This document shows positions 1 to 10,515 of a stretch of 64,000 nt of DNA, piece by piece. The position numbers were made by a program, and so were the translations under genes. Below the pieces are notes generated by a model, which saw only the letters and a list, made by a program, of their open reading frames with translations, was not told the DNA's origin and ran no database searches. Where the stretch lies: the NCBI RefSeq assembly GCF_014696625.1, contig NZ_JACJQL010000021.1, positions 1 through 64,000 of the forward strand, written 5' to 3'. How positions within the stretch are numbered: position 1 is the first letter of the stretch; every line of letters starts with the position of its first letter. Origin of the DNA: Nostoc parmelioides FACHB-3921 (GTDB lineage: Bacteria > Cyanobacteriota > Cyanobacteriia > Cyanobacteriales > Nostocaceae).

Positions 1-206
1 TGTGCTGTCGAGGGTTTGCTGATTTCTCTGATTGTTCGATACCTAGTGAGTAGATGATACTTTTTATCAATCCACTCTTTTGCCATTTTGTCAATGCGTA
101 AGTCCTATTGGTGTATTTGAGAGGTAATGTTGAGTTTTGTTTCCTCAACCCAAGCTACAAGATCGGGTGATCGCACTTTCGAGTTTTACGAAGTTGGAAA
201 ATCTCA

Positions 207-3200
207 TTAGAAGTATTTGCTAATTACATAGCCTCCCCAGCCAGCTAAAGCACCTACCGCTGCTCCCGCTGCTGTGCCCACGCCAGGTACAACCGAACCT
301 ACAAGAGCGCCTACTGCTGCTCCTGAAGCAGTAGCTGCTAATGCACCTGCGCCCTCAGCAACTTCGCTACTAGCTCCTAAACTCCTAGCACCTCCTTCTG
401 CCAGGTTTCCAACTGCAGCACCAGTTACCAAGCTTGCGCCTACAACTGGTGTATAAGCAGCCGCCGTCCCTAAAGCAGCACCAGTTGCTGTATAGCCAGC
501 ACTATATGCGTACATTGAGCCAGTTCCTAAAACAACCTCTGCTTCTGCTACTCCAGGAACTAAGGTTCTGGTTGCAGCAAGTGCAGTGTTTCCGGCACCT
601 GTCATCAAAGATGCTCCAACACTTGGTGAAGGAACTGTACTTCCAATAGGTCTAGGGGTAGAAGATCCAGTTGAACTCCCTCCACTTCTTGGGGAACCAC
701 CACTTCGTGCAGGTGTAGCGGCAGCAGGCACTGAACCAGATGAAGCTGCTTGTTGTTGTCGCCGTGCCGCTACTGCTGGGCTACTTGCAATACGCTGTGA
801 CTCAGTTCTCCTCGGACTTGAGGTTATCTGACGTGCCTCTCGCTCATCCCAACCAGTGCCCTGAGTACGCCAACGCACAGATTGACTAGCTGATACTTGA
901 CCTTCCCGAGTTGGTGTTCCTCCGGGCGAAGATCTTGCTGTCTCTTCTTGTATTAACATTTCTTGACCCGTATGACGAGTCCTTTGAAGCGTTCTCCCAG
1001 CTTGATCTGTGATGTCAACTTCTCTCCCAGGATGAGTTCGCCTCGATCTACTGTGTAAAGCCATCATTGTGGAAGGATCATCTCTAACCTGTCGTGGAAG
1101 TTGTGTTGTCACAGATTGATCTACACGCATTGTGTGACCAGCTTGAATAGTTCGACCACTTAAACCCTGCGCTTGTCGAAAAGCACGTTGACCGCTCGCT
1201 GCTTGACGACGTGCCTGATCATACGTGACTGGTGGTCCAGCAGGGACGCTAGGAGCAGAAGCTTGTGCAAGATCTGGACGGGCATCATGTACGCCTCTAG
1301 CTGCGGCTTGAAGTGCTGGATCATCACCAATGTCTATATGTTGTCTTCCATCATGATCCAATCGCCTAATTGGATTTCCACTAACATAGGCATACACATT
1401 TACTCCATCTACTATCCCAATAGGATCTGCTGCTGCCCATCTTCCCAGCCACGATGCATAGTATCTAGCACCATGGTAGTAAAGCCCAGTTTCATCATCG
1501 CGTTCCTTGCCCGTATAGCGATAACGTTTTAACCCCACTTCTGCTACGCTGCGTCTGGCTTGATAAGAGGTACTGCCGTAGGGATAGTATTCTTCGTAGG
1601 AGATGACATTTCTTACCTCATCTAGTTCTAAACAGGCAGAGCCAAGGTGATTATCATATTGATAGCGAATGAGAGAAATGTTGAGATTGCTGCTATCATC
1701 TGTATCTAATGTTTTGGTTTCCACCAACGCAATTCGTCGCTTGTCGTCCATGACGTGCAGCGTTTCCCGCTCCAGTTTGCGAGTGGTGCCGTCACTCTCA
1801 TATTCTCGGTAAATCTCAAACCCACCCAAGTAGAGCCGCTCTTGCATCCGGGTTGGAGTTGCGCCTGCTGGGGCTTGCCCCTCCGTGACTTTCCGCACTC
1901 GCTGACCGCTGGCATCGTAAACGTAATAGGTAATTTCAGGAGTACCGCCATTATTCACCACTTGCTTTGAACTTGCCTGCAACTGGTCATGGTCATCCCA
2001 CTGCATCAGAGGCAGGTGGGGCATTCGAGTCATGTTACCGTGGGCATCATATTCGTAGCGAGCACCCAAAACTCCTGGTAAATCTCCGGGTAAGCTGGTG
2101 CGGCTGAGGCGGTTGTTGACTTTTCCGGCTTCAATCAAACTGGGTTCGTTGTAGGCATAGTGGCGTGTCCAGCCTCCACTTGCTGCCTGATGAATCATTG
2201 CGAGGATATTACCCACCGCATCATATTCATAGCGCTCGGTGTAATTGCCCATCGCATTGCCATCACTCGGATGAGACAGATTCATCCGAAACCCATCATC
2301 GTGATCGGTTTGGCGAGGAGGATTCAATGCGCCACCTGTTTGTCCCAAATGCTCTCGTCCAGAGGCTTTCAGCAAGCGATAGAGCGGGTCGTATTCGTAG
2401 CTGGCACTGGGTTCGACTCGTTGATTGCGGAAGTAGATAATATTTTGAATATCGGCATGGTCATAGATGTGGGTAATGTTGCCCACCGGATCGTAGCTGT
2501 AGCGTAAATCTTGGGCGCTCTGGTTTTCGTCTTCGCTAAATTGCGGACGAATAGTCAACAGGCGAGTTAAGCGAAACGTCTTGTCATCATAGTCATAGCG
2601 AGTTCTCACCTGATTGCCATACTCAATCAGCGTGCGCTGTCCCTTGGCGTTGTAATTGATATTGGTAACGGCGTGGAGATCGGCAGTAGAAGGGGTGAGT
2701 AACCCAGTGGGTGCTGTAGGTTGGCGCAACCACACATCCACTTTTTCCAACAAATTGGCTTCGTTATAGCCTGGTTGAATGATGTTGGGACGAATGCCGT
2801 TGTGGTGTGGTGTTGTTAACGTAGTCGGACGATTGAGCGCATCATAGCTAGTGAATGCAGTGAATTGCTCCGATTCCAGTTGAGGGTTGGCAGCGGTCGT
2901 GATTGCTCCCAAGTCTGTCAAATCTCGCAACGCGATCCAATCCGCCAGTTCCTTGTAGTTCTGCGCGAACTGACGACTGCTTTGCAAGAGATTGCCCTTA
3001 AAGTCATACCGCTCATTTGCCGCGACTCCCGCGCTATCGAAGTGCTGGTACACTTGCCCTCTGAGATTGCGGTCTGCTTCTGAGTGGATTTCGCCATAAA
3101 TGAGGCGTTCTAGCAACCGAGGAGTAGCCGTTCCTACCTGCACAAAAACATGAGTCGGACGCTGAAGCGGATCATAGCGAGTGCTAAACATCCGATTGAG

Positions 3201-6200
3201 GCTATCCCATTTGCGAATCGGCTTGCCAGCCACATTATTCAACATCCAGCGATCGCCCGCATCCATACTGCGCTGCCGAATGGGGTGCCCTAACAAGTCG
3301 TAGTCATAGACCATGACCTTCCGTCCCAGAGCATCCATCACCGATCGCTGATTGCCTTCAATATCCAATTCCACCCGCGTTTCATATTTCTGAGCCGTAC
3401 CATCTGGGGCAAATCCGTTATCGGCGATCGTCAAAAACGGTCGTGCCAGAGTATCGAGATGGGCGATCGTCGGTGTATTGGCGTGTTTTGCGGCTAACCA
3501 GGCAGCGCGTGTTTCCTGATTGCCGGGTTCAGATGCGGTGGGATCAGGACTGCCGCGATCGCGATACCAATCACTCTCCAACACCGTGTCGTTCTCATCC
3601 CAGGTGCTCTGCTGCCAGGCATCAAACTCCACTTTTGAGAACGTGCCATTGGGTAAATCAGTGCGAATCACCCGCTCCAGCGGATCGTAGTAAATGATCG
3701 GCGTAACGCCACACTCAACTAACCCTTGCTCGGTTTCGTAGGTATGGGTTGGGCTGAAAAAGGGTTCGTATTGTTTAACGGGTTTGCCTTTGTTGTTGTA
3801 AATCGTGCGACCTGTTCCGACCCAACGAGGATTGGTTTCTACCAAGTTTTGCTGGCACCGCAGCACCCCGTTTGCATCGCGCACCGGAGCGGGTCCTGGT
3901 TCTGCCTGCACTTTCGTTTGAATTTCCCGCCCAAACCCATCCGAATACAGGAAGCTGTGCTGAATTTTGGTCTGTTCTCCCGCTGCTAAATCGGCGGTGT
4001 GGGTTTCTCGTACCAGAGTGTAAACTATGACGGGCTGTCCGGTTTCTGAACCATCGGGTAAAACTTGCCGAGTGCGACGATACCGTTCTAAGTCATACAC
4101 CAATCGTGTAGTTGCATTCGCCAAAATTTCGTGAGGATTCGTCAGCGGATTATCGATATGATTGGCGATCGCACTGTCATCCAAATCCGCCACAAAGCCT
4201 GTCAGGTTATCGCCCTTGTTCTCCGCAACTTTTCCCATTACGGCAGTACCCACCACCATCCCCAATGCATCAAACGCCACCTGAGCGCGATTGCCATTTG
4301 GGTCAGTCACTTCCCAGGGTTGCATCACCCGATAATCATTCCGCACTTGAATCACATTGGTTTGAGGGGCAGGCAATGCATCTCGTGTTTGCTCTGCTAA
4401 CAACCCGTAGGTGTCATAGACAGTGGTGTAAATGCCCCCAAAGGGATCTTTGACTTGCGTAGGTAGATAGAACTGGACTGGATCAAATGTCTGCCGTCCT
4501 GACGAAATCCACCAACCCCCATCCTCTTGGGTATACTTGCCTTCTGCTAACAACAACGCATTCAAGTCACCTGTACTGATCTTGCTGCCATAGATCTGTG
4601 TCAGCAATCCAGGTGTAAACGCCAGTTTGAAACTTTCACCGGGGAGTGCCAGCGATTCCACTTCGCACACAGGAAGCAGCGTGGGATCGGTCGTGTTTGC
4701 TTGATTATTGGGACGATAGCGCGATCGCACCCACTCAATTAACCGCCGCTGCATGCCACTGGTGGGCTGGTCTTCGTAATTGACTTCACCATCGGAAATG
4801 AGAATCAGGCTGCCTGGTTTGACTGGATCGGGTTGCACAAAGTCGGAGATCTGAAACCGACTACCCGTTTTTGCATAATCCGTCAGTTCATAGGTGCGAG
4901 TTTCGATCGGGATACCAATGCGATACCAGGTTTCCTCATCAGGCTTATTCGTCACCTGATTCTCGGTGTAAGTAATCAGGGTTTTGCCCTGCTCTGAATA
5001 AGCTGGAGTACGACGAGGATAGGCGATCGCCACACTCTTCAACCCATTGCCAAATTCATCCACTTCCAGAGTGATCGCATGAGTAATTCGGGGATCATTG
5101 GGATTGCGTTCATAGTGGTAATCAATCGTTTCGCGATCGTGGGCGTAAAATACCGCATGACGATTTGCTTGCTGACCCTGAATCAAGCGAATTTCGTAGT
5201 TACGCTCCGACACGCTATAGGGATGTTCTTCCTTGTCTGAACCATCCAGCGCATAAATTTCCTGTCGGAGAATGCGACCTTTGAGCGATCGCACTGCCTC
5301 CCGCTCTTCCTGAACCGTCAACCCCAATGGCAAAATCGTATCTGGCAGCAATGTGGTTTGAAACCTTGCCTCACGGGATTGCCGTTCTGCCTCGGTTGCA
5401 TTGTCAGGAATACGATACTGAGGCTCTCGATAGTACTCCTGCTCAGCAAAAAAGTTGGAGATGCGATCGCGATCGATATAAACTCCGGTGTGGAACCAAG
5501 TCTTTGTCACTACCGGAGGAACGTGCAGAGCTTGCTCCAAAGCATTGGTACCGCCTCCCTGCTGGAACACCCCATAATCCTCAGTGTCCCACTGCTCCAC
5601 AAACCCAAACCCTCGAAACTCCCGCTCCTCACCGTCGAAATAACCGTGATGGTAGGCATAGCGAGTCACAAAGCGATTACCAGAGATATAATCCCGTGTC
5701 TCCACCCGCTCCACCACATGCACCGGGAACGGCAGCTTTGTAATCCAGGGCGTACCCGCTAACCGATCTTCCAAGTAGAACTTAGTCGAAGGCGCATACT
5801 GCACCACCGTTTCTGCACCCAGGTTGTTGACGGTCTTGATCAGCAGATGCGGTTTCTGCCCACCCATTAGGTCGATGTAGCGCATCACACGGGTCGTATC
5901 TCCTAGCAATGGGGATGACCACACCAAACAAGCAGTTCCGTTACCCAGCAAATCAAGCGTTGTCACCGAAACCACATTGTCGATCGCTGGGAAATACCTC
6001 AACGTGCGCTTCGCCGCCCAACCGTTGCCTGACTGATTAAAATAAACCTGTACCCCTTTACCACTCAGGTACAAAATATCCGTCGTCCCAGAACCGTCAA
6101 TATCAGCTAACAGAATCCGGCGCTGGTTGAAAATATCCGGCGCATCAAACCAAGGCGAATTATCCATCGTCACCTTAGTACCAAATCGCCCATATCCCAG

Positions 6201-8054
6201 ATTTGCCCAATAACACACCTCCCCATTGCGAATCCGCACAATATCCGTCAGCCCATCCCCCGACATGTCCGCCAGATAAATTGACTGGGTACTGTCAAAA
6301 AACACAATGCGCGGTCCTTTCTCCTCATCCCAAGGTTGATGTACCCGTTCTGCTGCCCCAAACCCATCTTCTGCTAGAGATGGATGCCAAACAAAACAAT
6401 CATCTTCTGTAATCAGAATGTCGCTGTGTCCATCACCATCTAAGTCAATAAATTTCAAATTCGGGTTATCCCAATCCAGGTTGGGCAAAGACTTAAAAGC
6501 AACAAATGATTCCCAACCTTCGTTGTGAGTACGTTCGTAAAAACCAGGGATGGGACTGCGTAAAGTTACCAAGTCAAGTTGACCGTCCCCTGCTAAGTCA
6601 AGAAACTGTGCGCCATTAGAAAGAGCAGTTGCAGGTTTACTAGCTACTAACTCAACTGGGGCAAAGCGTGCCTCAACATGCTTAGAGCCATCAATTTGGA
6701 TGGTATTAACTGGGCTGAGATTGCGCTTATAAAACCACCCACTGCCTTGCTCAGTCAAAATTCCCGACAATCCTTCTCCATCTAAATCGACCCACTGGTA
6801 TTTTGTGCCATCCATCCCAGAAGGCAGATTTTCTAAACTGGCAGGTTCGACTTCACGTACTGTTTCATCAATGTTGGCTTCATTGTAGGTAAACTCCAGA
6901 GGCGGCAAGGATTTCTGGATATAGCCGCCTTCAGGATTTCGTTTGTAGCCCGTCTGCTGGACTGAAAGTAATAACGAGTAAATAGGATTGCGGACACTGG
7001 TGGGGTTTTGTTCGTAGGAATAGGTAAAGTCGAGCGATCGCACCAAACAATTACTGCCTACGTCTGCCTCATCAGGAAAGTGATGGAACATCAGCACCCG
7101 TTGACAAAGGCGATACATCCGCACTTCAAAGCCCGATCGGTAAGAAGAAAACGGATCGTTCCGCACCGTCCACAGCCCTGCATCACTCGGTTTGGGATTC
7201 GCTACATCATGTTCTCCATAATCAAACACGATTTCAAACAGCCAATCCGTTCGCGCACTCAAATCTTCATTGGGTTGTCGGGGAGTGCGATTGCCATAGT
7301 AGATGTGTTTGAGATATCGATTAGCTGAGCGACTCTCGATCGTGCGGTTGTATTCGTGAGCTTGGGCAATATCAATTCCCTCAGAATTCTCAGGCTTGTA
7401 GCTGTAGCGAATCGCATTGCCCTTGTCGTCATAGCTCTCGCAGATCAACCAGCTAAACACATGGGTTGGATCAGCAGGGTCAGCAATGCGGCTCTCATCC
7501 GTCTTGCCATACAGCGTTGTAATGTTGTCCTTGGAAAGCGATCGCCAGTGCATTTCCCCCGACTCTACATTCGTCCAACGTTCAATTCGAGCAAACAACC
7601 CCTCAATGCGAGGACGATACTTGCGAATGCGGTAGCCATCTCGAATAGTTTCATCGACTGTGCCATCCACTTTCAGCACAGGCACCAAGTCTTCCGCTCC
7701 CGAAAGGAGAAAAACATCTGACTCCTCGCTGTCCCAATAACGCGGCAACCCCTTGTCCGTCTTGCGAGTAATCGACGGTAGTGAAAGGCTCCAGCCCATG
7801 CCAAAGATGCCATTGCCCGCCCCGGAGTCATAGGAAAGCGACAGTTGCGGGCCAAACCCAGAGCGACCGGGACTGGTGGCAATGGGTACACTCATGGAGC
7901 CAGTTCCAGTTACGGGGTTAGCTGCAAACTTCTCACCCATTCCTTTGATTGCCCCTCCCCCCTTGGGTAAGGATACAGCCTGGGTAGGTGCGAAGTAGTT
8001 TTTATCCTGCTCTGTGGCTGATTTACTATCATTTTGGCTTGGGCGATCAAGCAT
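207..8054 (-). CDS. Fused TcB/TcC-type insecticidal toxin complex protein (SpvB-FG-GAP-RHS)
   Basis: At 2,615 residues this protein combines the TcB and TcC parts of a Tc toxin in one chain. The N-terminus (about 25-330) is SpvB-like (GFGPQLSLSYDSGAGNG). Five or more FG-GAP/VCBS-type motifs follow between about 420 and 680 (FIDLDGDGHSDIL, LADMSGDGLTDIV, LADIDGSGTTDIL). A TcdB-middle region comes next, then RHS/YD repeats from about 1,700, and the RHS core at about 2,175-2,245 (GKERDDETGLYYHGARYY, then DPIGIVDGVNVYAYVSGNP). In the family the B-C part forms a hollow shell that holds the C-terminal toxin, freed by self-cleavage after the core. The last ~370 residues are the variable tail: polar and Arg/Gln/Ser-rich, then a Gly/Ala-rich hydrophobic segment at about 2,480-2,610 that could insert into membranes. 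No signal peptide is seen, and no TcA (injector) gene lies in the window. The ATG at 8054 is the first start in the frame. Confidence 0.93.
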   Translation of the reverse strand: MLDRPSQNDSKSATEQDKNYFAPTQAVSLPKGGGAIKGMGEKFAANPVTGTGSMSVPIATSPGRSGFGPQLSLSYDSGAGNGIFGMGWSLSLPSITRKTDKGLPRYWDSEESDVFLLSGAEDLVPVLKVDGTVDETIRDGYRIRKYRPRIEGLFARIERWTNVESGEMHWRSLSKDNITTLYGKTDESRIADPADPTHVFSWLICESYDDKGNAIRYSYKPENSEGIDIAQAHEYNRTIESRSANRYLKHIYYGNRTPRQPNEDLSARTDWLFEIVFDYGEHDVANPKPSDAGLWTVRNDPFSSYRSGFEVRMYRLCQRVLMFHHFPDEADVGSNCLVRSLDFTYSYEQNPTSVRNPIYSLLLSVQQTGYKRNPEGGYIQKSLPPLEFTYNEANIDETVREVEPASLENLPSGMDGTKYQWVDLDGEGLSGILTEQGSGWFYKRNLSPVNTIQIDGSKHVEARFAPVELVASKPATALSNGAQFLDLAGDGQLDLVTLRSPIPGFYERTHNEGWESFVAFKSLPNLDWDNPNLKFIDLDGDGHSDILITEDDCFVWHPSLAEDGFGAAERVHQPWDEEKGPRIVFFDSTQSIYLADMSGDGLTDIVRIRNGEVCYWANLGYGRFGTKVTMDNSPWFDAPDIFNQRRILLADIDGSGTTDILYLSGKGVQVYFNQSGNGWAAKRTLRYFPAIDNVVSVTTLDLLGNGTACLVWSSPLLGDTTRVMRYIDLMGGQKPHLLIKTVNNLGAETVVQYAPSTKFYLEDRLAGTPWITKLPFPVHVVERVETRDYISGNRFVTRYAYHHGYFDGEEREFRGFGFVEQWDTEDYGVFQQGGGTNALEQALHVPPVVTKTWFHTGVYIDRDRISNFFAEQEYYREPQYRIPDNATEAERQSREARFQTTLLPDTILPLGLTVQEEREAVRSLKGRILRQEIYALDGSDKEEHPYSVSERNYEIRLIQGQQANRHAVFYAHDRETIDYHYERNPNDPRITHAITLEVDEFGNGLKSVAIAYPRRTPAYSEQGKTLITYTENQVTNKPDEETWYRIGIPIETRTYELTDYAKTGSRFQISDFVQPDPVKPGSLILISDGEVNYEDQPTSGMQRRLIEWVRSRYRPNNQANTTDPTLLPVCEVESLALPGESFKLAFTPGLLTQIYGSKISTGDLNALLLAEGKYTQEDGGWWISSGRQTFDPVQFYLPTQVKDPFGGIYTTVYDTYGLLAEQTRDALPAPQTNVIQVRNDYRVMQPWEVTDPNGNRAQVAFDALGMVVGTAVMGKVAENKGDNLTGFVADLDDSAIANHIDNPLTNPHEILANATTRLVYDLERYRRTRQVLPDGSETGQPVIVYTLVRETHTADLAAGEQTKIQHSFLYSDGFGREIQTKVQAEPGPAPVRDANGVLRCQQNLVETNPRWVGTGRTIYNNKGKPVKQYEPFFSPTHTYETEQGLVECGVTPIIYYDPLERVIRTDLPNGTFSKVEFDAWQQSTWDENDTVLESDWYRDRGSPDPTASEPGNQETRAAWLAAKHANTPTIAHLDTLARPFLTIADNGFAPDGTAQKYETRVELDIEGNQRSVMDALGRKVMVYDYDLLGHPIRQRSMDAGDRWMLNNVAGKPIRKWDSLNRMFSTRYDPLQRPTHVFVQVGTATPRLLERLIYGEIHSEADRNLRGQVYQHFDSAGVAANERYDFKGNLLQSSRQFAQNYKELADWIALRDLTDLGAITTAANPQLESEQFTAFTSYDALNRPTTLTTPHHNGIRPNIIQPGYNEANLLEKVDVWLRQPTAPTGLLTPSTADLHAVTNINYNAKGQRTLIEYGNQVRTRYDYDDKTFRLTRLLTIRPQFSEDENQSAQDLRYSYDPVGNITHIYDHADIQNIIYFRNQRVEPSASYEYDPLYRLLKASGREHLGQTGGALNPPRQTDHDDGFRMNLSHPSDGNAMGNYTERYEYDAVGNILAMIHQAASGGWTRHYAYNEPSLIEAGKVNNRLSRTSLPGDLPGVLGARYEYDAHGNMTRMPHLPLMQWDDHDQLQASSKQVVNNGGTPEITYYVYDASGQRVRKVTEGQAPAGATPTRMQERLYLGGFEIYREYESDGTTRKLERETLHVMDDKRRIALVETKTLDTDDSSNLNISLIRYQYDNHLGSACLELDEVRNVISYEEYYPYGSTSYQARRSVAEVGLKRYRYTGKERDDETGLYYHGARYYASWLGRWAAADPIGIVDGVNVYAYVSGNPIRRLDHDGRQHIDIGDDPALQAAARGVHDARPDLAQASAPSVPAGPPVTYDQARRQAASGQRAFRQAQGLSGRTIQAGHTMRVDQSVTTQLPRQVRDDPSTMMALHSRSRRTHPGREVDITDQAGRTLQRTRHTGQEMLIQEETARSSPGGTPTREGQVSASQSVRWRTQGTGWDEREARQITSSPRRTESQRIASSPAVAARRQQQAASSGSVPAAATPARSGGSPRSGGSSTGSSTPRPIGSTVPSPSVGASLMTGAGNTALAATRTLVPGVAEAEVVLGTGSMYAYSAGYTATGAALGTAAAYTPVVGASLVTGAAVGNLAEGGARSLGASSEVAEGAGALAATASGAAVGALVGSVVPGVGTAAGAAVGALAGWGGYVISKYF

Positions 8055-8543
8055 AAATCTATGCCTTTAAAATATTAGAACTGGATTTAATCAATGGACA
8101 ATTCACATATCCAATACTTATGAGTTTCAAAGAAAGATAAACAAATAAAAAATAAAAATACTTGTATTTCTTGCTTTCCAAACTCGCACAAAAACAGCAA
8201 GAAGATACAATATTCCCGAACTAGAACAATTCAAAAATTCGCCTAAAAATTGATGTTATACAAACTAGAAATAATTTATCTATCTTTTGATAGATGTATC
8301 GTATGCAAATAATGTATTTTGATTTTTCGGTATTAATATGTTAGTTGGGTATTGTAATTAACCAACCTATTTTCCCTATTATCAAAAAACCAACACAGAA
8401 CAAGTAATACATACTTTAAAAATTCTGCGTCAACTAGGCGGTTATTTCTTTACTTCTTCAGAAATATTTACACAAAGATTTTACAAAAGTTAGATAGGCT
8501 TACAGTACCTTTGAGGCTAATTTTTGCTTATTTCACTACTACA
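8055..8543. other. A+T-rich intergenic region between two minus-strand genes
   Basis: No ORF with coding character was seen in these 489 bases. The right part is the downstream side of the ParB-like gene and the left part should hold the promoter of the Tc toxin gene. One perfect 7-bp stem with a TTTT loop (ATCTATC/GATAGAT, 8278-8295) is present. It has no following T-run on either strand, so it is more likely a protein site or chance than a terminator. Confidence 0.5.
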
Positions 8544-9509
8544 TCAATCTTCTGTACTCAGAAGCCCTTGCAGTTCTGCCAGCAAAGATTTCAACTTTTC
8601 TTGTTTATCAGGATTAGACCATACCTTAGACTTTTTGACTTTTTTGTAAGTCTTATCCAAAAGTTTTTGTAGGTCTCCACTTTCAGATGGTGGTTGTAAA
8701 GCTTTTACCTGCTCTCGAATTTGGCTTAATGATAATGAATGCTCGATGGCAGCTTCTAAAAGCTCCATACGTTCAGAATCTGATGAAACCTTATCTATCT
8801 CTCTTGCTTTAGTATATTCAATTTGCCCAGAGCGGAGAGCCTCTAATATATCAATGTGAAGTTTGAGCAGGGGTAGCCTATGGGTTCTAAATGCCTCAGG
8901 AGTTATTCTGCCAATGGTTTTAAATATTTCTTCAACTAAAAATGAATCTTCTGGGCGGACATCGTTGTCCGCTAAACCTCGTTTGACTTTCGCTATTTTA
9001 TTTAATAACGAAATGGCTCCTTCCCTATCAGTGTCTAGTCTCAAAGCCAGTAAATCTAAAATTCCTTCTGTCTCCTCTACAGGATTCAGGTCTTCACGCT
9101 GTAAATTCTCCGTCAGTGCATATTGTATTGCTTGAGAGTCTGACATCTCTTGTATAGTTACTGGCACTTCGGAAAAAGATGCTTCTTTTGCAGCTTTGTA
9201 TCTTCTCTCACCAGCCACTAATTCATATTTATCTCCCACTGGTCGTACCAAAAGGGGGACTAAGATACCATCGCGCCTGACAGACTCTACCAGAGATTGC
9301 ATTGCTTTAGCTGCAAAATAGCGACGGGGTTGAGTTGTTGGTATGATAATCTCGTCTATGAGTATTTTCGTGATAGCAGCAAAATTAGAATCTTTTTTTT
9401 TATCTACCAACAACGTAGTTTCAGAAACTACATCTTGTGAATCTTCTTTTTTCGCTCTAGGCTTTCTTGTTTTTGCAGATGTTTGTTGGCTAGTTGCTCT
9501 AGGACTCAC
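8544..9509 (-). CDS. ParB-like partition/nucleoid protein
   Basis: The 321-residue protein has the usual ParB order. A low-complexity basic N-terminus is followed by the ParB/Srx-type N domain at about 45-150, with the CTP-binding type motif GERRYKAAK and the arginine-patch motif ENLQREDLNPVEE. A helical DNA-binding region (about 150-260, with KAREI and LSLSQIREQV) and a Lys-rich C-terminus follow. ParB proteins bind parS sites and load as CTP-dependent clamps in plasmid segregation. The start is a GTG at 9509. No ParA gene is adjacent; the ParA-like ATPases at 21.0-22.8 kb and another ParB-like gene at 27.2-28.4 kb are on the same strand but far away. Assignment to the ParB superfamily is secure; a role in partition rather than gene regulation is inferred. 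Confidence 0.88.
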   Translation of the reverse strand: MSPRATSQQTSAKTRKPRAKKEDSQDVVSETTLLVDKKKDSNFAAITKILIDEIIIPTTQPRRYFAAKAMQSLVESVRRDGILVPLLVRPVGDKYELVAGERRYKAAKEASFSEVPVTIQEMSDSQAIQYALTENLQREDLNPVEETEGILDLLALRLDTDREGAISLLNKIAKVKRGLADNDVRPEDSFLVEEIFKTIGRITPEAFRTHRLPLLKLHIDILEALRSGQIEYTKAREIDKVSSDSERMELLEAAIEHSLSLSQIREQVKALQPPSESGDLQKLLDKTYKKVKKSKVWSNPDKQEKLKSLLAELQGLLSTED

Positions 9510-9877
9510 ATTAAAATCTCTCTACGGAGTGTTATCTATACTTTGTGTGGCAGTGATACAAAATTGTTAGGAGTTACAGAACTATATTTAATAAAATCTT
9601 TCACTCTACCTTCATAATATCCCTTTTTTATGTCTCTGGTGAAATAAAAATAAGACACTAACTTTGAATTTTATTCAAGACCTTGGCTTGAATGCTTGTT
9701 TCAGATAGAACTTATGCATTGTCAATTTCAACCAGTTCCTTTCTACTACTCTGTCAATCGCCAGAGCTGATTCATTCCCCAATAAGCTATAAAAATCAAG
9801 GGTTATAGCAAAATAAAATTGATGATTTTGCTACTTGCGTATCCAGAAAATAGACAACCACACTGTTATTTATGTGC

Positions 9878-10084
9878 TTAAAAGTCTGTTTCATCGTTAC
9901 TCATACTTATGATTTTTATCGCTAACCATCTTGACAAATCCTGTTTGAAAAGGAATGAAACAGCCCTGCCTTCTATGCGGTTAGTGTCTACCAAGAGCAT
10001 AATCCTTGCATGGTTCACTTTGTAGGCGGCAGCTTTTCCTTTCTTAGTCAACTCTTCTAGTTGCACTCGCTCTTGATCTGTCAA
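9878..10084 (-). pseudogene. Remnant of an IS630-family transposase N-terminus
   Basis: The first ~37 residues (MTDQERVQLEELTKKGKAAAYKVNHARIML is split by the family pattern ERVQLEELTKKGKAAAYK plus HARIMLLVD) match the start of IS630-type transposases, where a helix-turn-helix should follow. The reading frame then loses that pattern and stops after 68 residues, with no catalytic DDE domain downstream. It is best read as a decayed insertion-sequence fragment in the ~1 kb gap between the ParB-like gene and the giant plus-strand gene. The flanks (9510-9877 and 10085-10515) hold no other gene I can support. Confidence 0.6.
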
Positions 10085-10515
10085 GGGACAATGTACTTTT
10101 TCTTCGGCATTAGTGCTTGGTGTCCTCTGGGGCTATTGCTTTTAGATTATTCTCCCTGACTTTATCCCTCAATTCAAACTTTACAGACTACTACTTCAAA
10201 CTGTAAACATAACCATAGTGGCAAACATGAAAAATGTTACTACTGATTCAGCGTTAAGCAAGAAGTAATCAAAAATTATGTATATTTTTTTACTGTATAA
10301 ATTTTTAGAGCTACGCTGAACTATGTCTTTAGGAAATATTTTCTCAGTAAAAATTGCAATTCATTGTATAAAAAGTCATATTTATTTTGTAGATAGAAAT
10401 TAGAAATTTGTTGAATAGATTACTGATAAAGAGAAAGTAAAATTAAACTCTACGGGTATTTTAGTGCCAAAAAGTAAAAATTTATCTTTAATTTTATAAG
10501 TTTAATTGTTCATAT
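10085..10515. other. A+T-rich leader region of the giant polyvalent gene
   Basis: The 431 bases before the ATG at 10516 are strongly A+T-rich and hold no supported ORF. The promoter of the 10516-19048 pair must lie here. No clear Shine-Dalgarno sequence precedes the ATG: the last 30 bases are A/T-dominated, which suggests weak or SD-independent initiation. Confidence 0.45.

Noticed and set aside
1..86. Minus-strand frame starting at an ATG at 84-86 and open to the window edge
   Set aside because: Only 28 codons are visible, without a ribosome binding site or recognisable motif.
274..7721. Numerous plus-strand ORFs of 60-138 residues opposite the toxin gene
   Set aside because: They are antisense shadows of the continuous, motif-rich 2,615-residue frame and have no protein-like composition.
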